DNA of 64,000 nucleotides from Strigamia acuminata (lineage: Eukaryota > Arthropoda > Chilopoda > Geophilomorpha > Linotaeniidae): positions 6,696,001 to 6,760,000 of the forward strand of contig OX442316.1 of NCBI GenBank assembly GCA_949358305.1, read 5' to 3'. Below, piece by piece: positions 37,897 to 46,835 of this stretch. Position 1 is the stretch's first letter, and each line of letters starts with the position of its first letter. The notes under the pieces were generated by a model. It worked only from the letters and a program-made list of their open reading frames with translations. It made no database searches and was not told the origin of the DNA. A program made the translations under genes and the position numbers.

Positions 37897-40114
37897 ATGT
37901 TGGTTCCATCTGAAAGCGTTAATTCAATTACATTACTAGTAAGTCAATTTAAGATTAACTCTACTGCTATTTTTCTAACTGTTCCACCTTTAGAAAAAAT
38001 TTTAAAAAACACTATTCTTAAAACGCTAAAACCCCAATGTTTTGTGTTTTTATAATAGGTACAGAAAAACGTTTGGACCAGACGACAATGGTTGGTTTTA
38101 ATCACAACAACACTTGCCACCTTTGGATGTGCAATTTGTGTTTCTTTGCAAGCGCCTTTCTTTCCAGCAGAGGTTTGTTTTAATATCGATACCGAATTAC
38201 CCATGGACATTATCGACGGGTAAATCTATCTGAATTTTCAATGTTTGCAGGCTGAACGCAAACGTGTGCAGTCAACTGTATACGGATTTGTTTTTGGAGC
38301 TTTTTCTTTATCGGTTTTTATAACTTCACCCATATTTGGGAAATATGTCAGCAATAATTAGTGAGACTATCATTTACTTGTATAATTATAATAATATTGT
38401 GTTTACAGATTGGAGAAATAGGGCCTCTGTTTATGCTCAATTCCGGAACATTTGTCACTGCATCTTGCTGCATATTATTCGGGTGTGAGATCTTTTTCAA
38501 AAGTTTCGGTGATAAACAAAATTGAAGATGAATCGTGCTTACAGATTTCTCGACCAAGTGAAATCCGGTTCGTCGTTTATTACGTTTGCATTAATTATAC
38601 GCGTTGTAGAAGCAACAGGAGAAGCTGCAGTTATGACATCGAGTTATTCTAGAGTGGCGCAAACATTTCCTGGAGAAATAAGCAAAGCATTTGTAAGTAA
38701 AAGTGTTATTCAAAACTGTATTTCAATGCACACTTTAACTGATATTTTGAGTAGGCTTTTTTACGCGCAGCTTTCGGAATTGGACTAACTGTAGGACCAA
38801 CGATTGGAGGATTCTTATACGAAGTTTGTATTTATTATTTCACATTCAGAACTTAATGTAATACATTTTATCGATGTACGTTTAAAGGTTGGTGGTTTTA
38901 AGTTACCATTCGTCTGCACGGGAGGGCTTTTACTTGCAATAGCGATAGTTAATATAGTAATTTTTTGGCCCGAAAATGGTAAATTTGTGTTTAAATTAGT
39001 AAAATGTAATTGAATACTACGCACGCAAGTTATTTCGTTGTAGAAGAATATGTTGCCGCTCCCAAATCAACAAACATTTCTCGCGCTTTGTCCATACCAA
39101 GCGTGACACTGTGTGTGATTGCAGCAGGAGTATGTGCAGTGAGTATTGGATTTATCGAAACAACGCTCGAACCTCATTTAAGACAAGTACCATTTTGAAA
39201 TTCTAAAATTCTTGATGAGTTTTAGTAATATTTTATGTGATTTGCTCTTGTTTCAGTTCAACGTGACACCTATTATCGTCGGTCTAGTTTTTTTCACTAC
39301 TGCAGCATCAGAAGCTTTTGGCTATGCTTTCTTAGCTTGGTTTATCGACAAAAAAGTGATAAAATATGAGTTGACTTATTTTTAATGTAATTAAAATGTA
39401 ATTCATCATTTTGCAGCAATACCTTAAACCAATTATTGCATCGGGGCACTTTTTCATCTGTATTACGTACTTAGCTATTGGCCCAGCTCCATTTATTCCA
39501 TTTGCTAGGTAATGTTTGTATTAATTTCTGTAATCAAACATCTCATTTGTAACACATCTATATTTTACAGCCAATTCTGGATCAGCGTTGTAGCTATGGC
39601 ATTACATGGATTGGGTTTAGGAGCAGTGTTTATGGCCAGCCACGTAGAAGCACTCCAAGAATCTATGTAAGTAATCTAAATAGGTGGTGCTCGTATTGTC
39701 ATGGTGTCATTTATATTGTACATATTTACGGTATTCAGGGTGAATGGTTTTCCTGATTCATTTCAAACTTACGGGCTAATATCTGGCCTATGGACTGCAT
39801 TTGTTGAGTTTGGGTATGTGTTTTGCATTTTTGAGGTGTTGTTTTATAATTAAAGTTGAAACTTTTTTTTTGCTATTAGACATTTTGTAGGTCCGTCATT
39901 AGGCGGGGTTACTTATGATCAGCTGGGTTTCCGACTTGCCAGTCAGATTCCCTTATCTCTTCAACTTATAATGGTAACTGCAAGATGTAATTCTTGTTTT
40001 GTTATGAACTTAATTATTTGTTATTTTTAGGTGATTGCTAACATTTTTTATTACTTCGTCTACGACATGCCGATAAAAAAATCGAAGAGTAGCTCAATCT
40101 TAAGTTCATCATAA
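37897..40114 (+). CDS. SLC18B1-like MFS transporter, array copy 3
   Basis: Fourteen exons, 436 aa: 37897-37938, 38065-38172, 38251-38346, 38409-38482, 38545-38692, 38755-38823, 38888-38978, 39044-39186, 39257-39355, 39417-39508, 39571-39666, 39739-39813, 39880-39973, 40031-40114. The 14-residue first exon (MLVPSESVNSITLL) aligns with those of copies 2 and 4 in position and length. Family motifs are APFFPAEAERK, EATGEAAVMTSSYS, GLTVGPTIGG and LEPHLRQ. It ends SSSILSSS. Copies 3 and 4 are the closest pair, including intron sequence. Predicted to be a 12-helix vesicular or plasma-membrane carrier; substrate unknown. Confidence 0.88.
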
Positions 40115-41370
40115 GTCAGTGTGAATTTATGGAGAAGGAAACTGCTTGTATCTATTAACAGTTTGGAATTTATAGTTCAAAGATTATAATGCAATTTTTA
40201 GTTATGGTGAATGTCAGAAAAGGGGAGATTTTTACTTCAAATTTCTTGTTATTTCTTGTAAAATGTTTTTTTTTGTTACAAATGTATCGTAGGTATTTTA
40301 TTTTTTGATTGTGATGTTTATCTAGTTTTAATCAATAATTTAAAAAAAAACAATTTATTTAGGTAAAAAAAGATTAAAATATTACTTTAAAGCGCTTTTT
40401 GCATAATTTTGACTCATTAAAATTTTTTAATAATGAATGGAAGGTGCAAATTACGTTGTAATTTATAAAAGTATCAATCAGACACATTTTGTGATTTGAT
40501 TTGTTGATTTATTAGGAATAAATTGGATTTGAATTTGACATTTGTGCAATGATATGCAATGGATATAATTAATAGAGATGAAGTATATTGTACATTAACA
40601 TGTCTCACTATGTAAACAATATGTTGTTTGTAATGAAATGTTCACTTTGAATGCGAATTTACTGTTTCGATTAACATTTCAGCTTTATATTTTTATGATT
40701 TACAAATATTTGTGATTTTTTTTAAATCAAATTAGAATGGCTTCACTGCATGGTTCGGTGATTTTTCTTTTTGAAATTGAAAAAGGTTAAGCATTACGGT
40801 AAGTAGTGTGCAAATCTATTCATCAACGGAAGTGTCTTTGCTTTTTGCCATTTATTTAAAGGTTTCATTTGCTTGCACAATGTATAGTAGTATAATTCTT
40901 CCTGCTGAGTAAATCTAAATGTAAGTAAACTGTAAAAGTAAGTAAACTGTGGCAATTTACAACTTTACAACGTATACAATTTCAATTAATTTTTGTGCAA
41001 TACTCCTTTAAACTTGCAGATGGAATAAATGCCACACGACTTTTAATATTGCATTTAACTTTCATTACGGTACATTCAATTATTGGAATCAAATATCTAT
41101 TTTCCGACAAAAGTGTTGTAATTGTGAAGTAATCAGGCTTGGTTGAAAGGAACGAATGAATATATATTTCCGATGTACACAAGAGAGCGATACATACTGG
41201 CAAAGTGAAAGTAAAAAGTACAAAGGATTATAGGACGTTGCTGTGGTTCCAGTCAGGCAAACACAAGTGACAATAAGGAAACTACATTACCGTAACAAAA
41301 AGTTATCTGTACATTTTTTCCTGTTTACAATTACTCACTCATTTGCTGCCATTAGTTTCCATCTCTTGCC
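40115..41370. other. Spacer between transporter copies 3 and 4
   Basis: No gene seen. 40725-41370 matches the spacer before copy 2 in ordered blocks, so the duplicated unit included upstream sequence. The first part is AT-rich and probably holds the copy 3 3' UTR. Confidence 0.5.
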
Positions 41371-43654
41371 ATGCTGAGTGCATCTAAAAGCGATGATGTT
41401 AATGAATTACAAGTAAGTCAATTCGATATCAACATGTAACGTTTATTTACTTACTTTACCCTACTTAAATGCGGCTTCACAAATTCGATTTTAAATTGGT
41501 TTTAAATGTTAAAATATGTTTTCTTTAATTCTTCCTGCGCAAATATTATTTGAATAGGAAAACGTTTGGTCTAAACGGCAGTGGATGGTATTAATTGCAA
41601 CATTTACAGCAGTATTTGGATGTGCAATTTGTTTTTCTTTACAAGCGCCTTTCTTTCCTGTAGAGGTTTGTTTTAATAATTGAATTATCACGGACAGTCG
41701 ACAGATCGATATTTTAAAATTTTCATTACTTGCAGGCTGAACGTAAACATGTGCAGTCAACTACACAAGGATTTATTTTTGGAGCTTTTTCTTTAACAAT
41801 TTTCATAATGTCACCTATATTCGGAAAATATGTACGAGCAATAATTACTGAAATTGTAATAGTCGTGTGTAATTATAATAATAGTGTGTTTACAGATTGG
41901 AGAAATTGGGCTTCTGTTTATGCTAAATTCTGGAACATTTGTCACTGCATCCTGCTGCATATTATTCGGGTGTGAGATCTTTTGCGAAGGTTTCAATGAT
42001 AAACAATATTGAAGACGAAACGTTTTGACAGATTTCTCGACCAAATGAGATCCGCCTCATCGTTTACTACGTTTGCATTCATTATACGCGTCTTAGAGGC
42101 AACAGGAGAAGCTGCAGTTATGACATCGAGTTATTCTAGAGTGGCACAAACATTTCCTGGAGAAATAAGCAAAGCATTTGTAAGTAAAAGTGTTATTCAA
42201 AACTGTATTCAATGCACACCCAAACTGATTTTGAGTAGGCTGTTTTACGCGCAGCTTTTGGAATTGGACTGACTATAGGACCAACTATTGGAGGATTATT
42301 ATACGAAGTATTAGTATTTATTATTTCACATACCAAATCTGAATGTAATACATTTTATCGTTGTACGTTTAAAGTTGGGTGGTTTTACTTTACCATTTGT
42401 CAGCATGGGAGGGCTTTTGCTTGCAATAGCAACGGTTAATACAGTAATTTTTTGGCCCGAAAATGGTAAGTTTGTGTTTAAATTAGTAAAATGTAATTGA
42501 ATATTACGCACGTATTACGCATATATATACGTATATTACGCATTCGTTGTAGAAGAATATGTTGCCGCTCCTAAATCAACAAATATTTCGCACGCCTTGT
42601 CCATACCAAGTGTGACTCTGTCTGTGGTTGCAGCAGGGATGTGTGCAGTGAGTATTGGATTCATGGAAACAACGCTGGAACCTCATTTAAGACAAGTACC
42701 ATTTTGAATTTGGAAGTCCTTGATGAATTTTAGTTCTATTTTATGTTATTTGCTCTTATTTCAGTTCAACGTGACACCTGTTGTTATCGGTTTAGTTTTT
42801 CTCACTACCGCCGCGTCAGAAGCTGTTGGTTATGCTTTCTTAGCTTGGTTTACCGACGGAAAAGTAATAAAACATGAGTTGACTTATTTTTAATGTAATT
42901 AAAATGTAATTTATTCTTTTGCAGCAATATCTTAAACCAATTATTGCTTGTGGGCATTTTTTCATCTGTATTACATACTTAGCCATGGGCCCAGCTCCTT
43001 TTATTCCATTTGCTAGGTAATTTTTCGTTTAACTTTTGTAATCAAGCATTTCGTTTGTAACACATTTTTATTTTACAGCCAATTCTGGATTAACGTTGTA
43101 GCTATGGCATTTAATGGATTGGGTTTAGGAGCAGTGTTTTTGGCCAGTCATGTAGAAGCAATCCAAGCATCAGTGTAAGCAGACTAAAGAGATGGTTTTC
43201 ATATTGCCTTGATTCATTGATTGTATATTCTTGAATTCAGATTGAATGGTTTTCCTGATACATTTCAAACTTATGGGCTAATATCTGGCATTTGGACTGC
43301 ATTTGTTGAGTTTGGGTATTTGTATTGGATTTTTGAGTCGTGTTGTCTTTTAATTAAAGTATTAACTCTCTTTTTTTGCTATTAGACATTTCTTAGGCCC
43401 ATCATTAAGTGGGGTTACTTATGATGAGCTGGGTTATCGACTTGCCAGTCAGATTCCCTTATCTCTTCAACTTATAATGGTAACTGCAATATGTAACTTT
43501 TAATTTTGCTATGAAATTAATGTTTACTTACTATTAGGTGGTTGCTAACATTTTTTATTACTTCGTCTACGACAGGCCGGTAAAAAAATTGAAGAATAGC
43601 TCATTAAGTTCATCATTAGTCATTATGGACAAAAAAGTTGCTTGCATCAATTGA
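41371..43654 (+). CDS. SLC18B1-like MFS transporter, array copy 4
   Basis: Fourteen exons, 447 aa: 41371-41412, 41558-41665, 41736-41831, 41896-41969, 42032-42179, 42239-42307, 42375-42465, 42553-42695, 42765-42863, 42925-43016, 43079-43174, 43241-43315, 43386-43479, 43538-43654. It is very close to copy 3. Two differences stand out. At exon 7, copy 3 has AAAG|GTTGGTGG and copy 4 has AAAG|TTGGGTGG: one G lost before and one gained after keeps the frame but changes V to L. At the C-terminus the TCATCATAA ending of copy 3 has become TCATCATTA, so translation runs 10 codons further to TGA. First loop reads FFPVEAERK instead of FFPAEAERK. Helix 5 has GLTIGPTIGG. AATAAA lies near 43820. Confidence 0.87.
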
Positions 43655-44136
43655 TAGTTTGGAATTTATGGTTCTAAGATTATAATGCAAGAATTACTGG
43701 TCATTTATTACATAATTTATTACGATGATAGATAGTCACTGAAATTTATACAGCCAAAAGTGAACAATTTTAATATACTGTTTAAGAGCAGAATATTTTA
43801 AAATGTATTTACAGAAGCAATAAATGTTTTGACTAAGAAAATCAATTACTCCATATAATTATTTAAAACTTAGAATCGGTGTGACATTAGTATAAATTTT
43901 GTATGACCAATACTGATATTCTTATAAGACAATCGTGTATCTTCGAACACACATGTTTGTTCGGATATAAGTGCTCGTGCTACATATAATTTCATAAATA
44001 ATTGTCGCCCTAAAAGTAATTACAATAGACTTTGAAATTCAAATGTTTCTTGTTATTTATTTCGATTATGCTTAAATTGTGGTAAAAATGTTTCCTAATG
44101 TGATATTGAGGAAAAATAAAATAGAATATGAAATAA
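43655..44136. other. 3' flank of transporter copy 4
   Basis: AT-rich with an AATAAA near 43820. Nothing else recognisable before the tRNA-derived relic. Confidence 0.4.
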
Positions 44137-44202
44137 GAATCGACGGATTCGAACTCGCATACCGACCGGAGAAGGTAGACAACATAACACCCGAGCTGTC
44201 TC
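44137..44202 (-). repeat. tRNA-derived relic (possible SINE head)
   Basis: On the minus strand an A-box-like CAGCTCGGGTGTTAT is followed about 30 bases later by a B-box-like GAGTTCGAATCC, with tRNA-like spacing. The T-arm and acceptor stems do not pair well, so it is not an intact tRNA. An AT-rich tail follows on the minus strand. Could be a degraded tRNA gene or the head of a tRNA-derived SINE. Confidence 0.35.
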
Positions 44203-44519
44203 AAACTTGAATTAATGTTTACTGATTCGTGTCAAGTGTTTGACATATATAGGCTTACCGGTACAATAAATATGAATAAATATATTACGTTTGACATTCA
44301 GGAAGAAAGTTTAATCTTTTTTATTTTTATTACAGAAGAAGAATAGAATTTTGTGACATTTCCTATAGATGTATAGTTTTATTGGTGCCAAAAAATTTCT
44401 GGGGTTAATCTTTTATCACTAGGTGGAATATGTGTGGCAGGAAATTGACATACTTCTAGAAGTTTCCATGGTTTGTGATTGGCTGTGCATGCCAGTTTTA
44501 TTTTGCATATTCTTTTTTT

Positions 44520-45175
44520 AAACTTGTCTTTGAGCGAAGATTTTGCCATTCGGTGTTCCGACTCGGTGGACGACATCACGACGTAGACATCCTGGATTTA
44601 CTATGGTGAGTAAATTGGTTTTTAATTTTATTTTACACTAGGTTATTTTATTTTATTATGGTTTGTTTCGCTGTTAAGTTATAAAGCGCAAAGAATTTTA
44701 ATTAGTTTTCTAGCGCGTCTTTTCTGCAGTTAATTACAAAGGTTTACCGTGAGTAGTTTCTATGTCTAACAATCGACTTTGTTTTTTATACCTTAACTCT
44801 ATATTTGTAGCGCATTATGTCACAAATGGCGTGCGCCTGATGTTTAATTTGTTGTTTTCATTTTAGTTTTGATCTTTTGTCTATCTACTTTGTTTTTCAT
44901 ACCTTAACTATATTTTGTAGCGCATTACTTTACAAATGGCGTGCGCAAGATGTTTAATTTGTTGCTTTCATTTTAGTTTTGACATTTTCTGTTTTATATG
45001 GTTTGTTAATGTACACATTATTACTTGTATATTTATTTTATAGATTCAACCAACGACTTCCTGTGTCAACCCGGAGGATTCAGCACCGAAGACATTTATT
45101 TACATTAATTTTTTTGTGTATTTTGTTCTTTGTATTATATTTTAAGTGCAATAAAATTTATTTGTGTTGTCTTTA
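44520..45175 (+). ncRNA. Candidate small spliced transcript (coding status unclear)
   Basis: A non-AT-rich stretch ends in ACT-ATG|GTGAGT at 44603-44606, a strong donor directly after an ATG. An acceptor TTTATAG at 45037-45043 opens a last exon with AATAAA at 45150. Joining them gives a 34-residue frame with a hydrophobic C-terminal half (stop at 45143-45145). Another join, using an internal acceptor at 44920, also stays open for about 43 codons, so neither is decisive. The intron holds a 110-bp tandem duplication. Boundaries are estimates; it may be a non-coding host transcript. Confidence 0.3.
44765..44984 (+). repeat. 110-bp tandem duplication
   Basis: Two units (about 44765-44874 and 44875-44984) share ACTTTGTTTTT, ATACCTTAACT, TTTGTAGCGCATTA, ACAAATGGCGTGCGC and GATGTTTAATTTGTTG in order. 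Each unit contains an acceptor-like TTGTAG followed by a GCGCA...TGCGC inverted repeat. It could be duplicated exons or a small structured RNA; no C/D-box pair is present. Confidence 0.7.
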
Positions 45176-45714
45176 TAATTTTTGTAGTTGAATAAAACTA
45201 CATAAAATTATAATTACATAATACTTTTAATTAAAATTTGTTGCCCTTTAATTAAAACATTCAAAATGGGAAATCTGTATACCCACCCACCCCCCTCCCC
45301 TTTTTTATTCTAAGTCCAAACCTATAAAAATTTGGCATGGATTCGCCTTATTGGACTTAGAATAATTTTGCAGAAATGACATAGCTTGTAGAAAATAAAA
45401 CTTTATTGAAATAAAAATATGCACTATACATATAAAAAATGAACAAATTTTTCCTTAAAAGGAAAATTAATGGCAAATAAAACATTGAACCGGGTTATAA
45501 CGGATCATTTAATGGATTGTCTCGGGTAAATCTCCCCCTTGAGACTCCACCGTTTTACCCACACGGGGACCCAGAGTATGCCACATTCTGGATCCCCAAA
45601 AAGATATCCCACGATGTCTTCCTAGTGATGAAGGTTTTAACCTAAACATAAAAAAAATTAGCAATTAAATATAACAAAATACAAAAAAGTTATACATGAC
45701 TACAAACAATTACA

Positions 45715-45951
45715 CAAAAATATGAGGTAAAATATAAGTAAAAATATGAGGTAAAATATAAGTAAAAATAATAATTATATAAAAATATGAGGTAGAACAT
45801 GAGTAAAATAATAATTATACAAAAATATGCGGTAAAGTAGAAGTAAAAATAATAATTATACAAAAATATGCGGTAAAGTAGAAGTAAAAATAATAATTAT
45901 ACAAAAATATGCGGTAAAGTAGAAGTAAAACTAATAATTATACAAAAATAG
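45715..45951. repeat. AT-rich tandem repeat, about 41-bp unit
   Basis: Units built on AATAATAATTATACAAAAAT followed by ATGCGGTAAAGTAGAAGT recur three to four times, preceded by shorter ~20-bp subunits with ATGAGGTAAAATATAAGT. Confidence 0.8.
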
Positions 45952-45966
45952 TTTGAGAATAAAATA

Positions 45967-46158
45967 TTATTAACCGTCTGCGGCTCACTGTTATTCGTCT
46001 ACGGCTCACTGTTATTCGTCTACGGCTCACTGTTATTCGTCTACGGCTCACCGTTATTCGTCTACGGCTCACCGTTATTCGTCTACGGCTCACCGTTATT
46101 CGTCTACGGCTCACCGTTATTCGTCTGCGGCTCACCGTTATTCGTCTGCGGCTCACTT
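45967..46158. repeat. 21-bp minisatellite, nine units
   Basis: Unit TTATTCGTCTACGGCTCACC with one further base; nine GGCTCAC cores counted. Units vary at two positions (TACGG/TGCGG and CACTG/CACCG), and variants are clustered, as expected from unequal exchange. Because 21 is divisible by three, an apparent repetitive protein on the minus strand is an artefact. Confidence 0.92.
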
Positions 46159-46764
46159 ATTATGTTATTAAACCTATTTTTAAAAAACGCAAAATAAATG
46201 CTAAAAACAACGGTTCAACTAAATATAATAATTTATAATTAATTACAATAGGCGAGGGATAAAATATCCATAGATATTAAATGTAAAAGTAAAATTAGAC
46301 TAAAACTTACCTCAGGACGCCGTGTACCTCGCCTCCGATCGAAAAAGAGCTAATGAAAAACTAAGCGAAAATAGAAAGATGCAAATAATCAAACGTCCCG
46401 TGATTGCATTTGAATAACCAATCAAAAAACACAGAGATTTCTAGAAAAATAACGTCAAATTCTTGCGTGCTGTCACCTAACGATAAAAATAAAAACATCT
46501 CAAAAGAGTAGCTTTACATGTAAATACATACAATTTCACTACGTAATTACTTTCGAACTCACCAATACATGATGCTTTGAACTTTAACTTGAATAATTAA
46601 TACATTAAAAAAAATATTAAGAAATAAACAAAAACAAAAACAAAGAAAGACTCAACCCAATAAAAACAGCAACACTTGCCACATTTTTTCAAAATTCTCC
46701 TCTTTTTTTATAAAATAAAAATTAAAAATTAAAAATTAAAAATTAAATTAAAAACGCCGGGAGT

Positions 46765-46835
46765 GGAGACGCCGGGAATTGAACCCGGGGCTTTTCGCAT
46801 GCGAAGCGAACACTCTACCGCTGAGTTACGTCCCC
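46765..46835 (-). tRNA. tRNA-Ala (anticodon CGC)
   Basis: The minus-strand 71-nt cloverleaf closes well. The acceptor GGGGACG pairs with CGTCTCC (one G-U), the D stem ACTC pairs with GAGT, the anticodon stem TTCGC pairs with GCGAA around loop TTCGCAT, and the T arm is CCGGG-TTCAATT-CCCGG. The anticodon CGC reads GCG alanine codons. A box (TAACTCAGCGGTA) and B box are intact, so it is probably transcribed. No intron. Confidence 0.93.

Larger units (their letters stand above)
45380..46400 (-). ncRNA. Candidate two-exon transcript with minisatellites in its intron
   Basis: Minus strand: a GC-balanced first exon ends CCTGAG|GTAAGT at 46311. An acceptor GTTTAG opens a second exon at 45641, which runs to AATAAA at about 45402-45407. 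The second exon has an open frame of about 44 codons (contains RMWHTLGPRVGK) ending in TAA near 45508, but no ATG in the first exon. Another frame is also open. I do not recognise a protein. The first exon starts with a CTCTTTTTCG tract that looks like a 5' TOP. The transcription start is a guess. Confidence 0.3.

Noticed and set aside
44137-44202. Functional tRNA gene
   Set aside because: A and B boxes are recognisable but T-arm and acceptor stems do not pair; kept only as a tRNA-derived relic.
45938-46156. Minus-strand frame coding for a repeated SRRRITV peptide
   Set aside because: It is just the 21-bp minisatellite read in a frame divisible by three; no start context or gene structure supports a protein.
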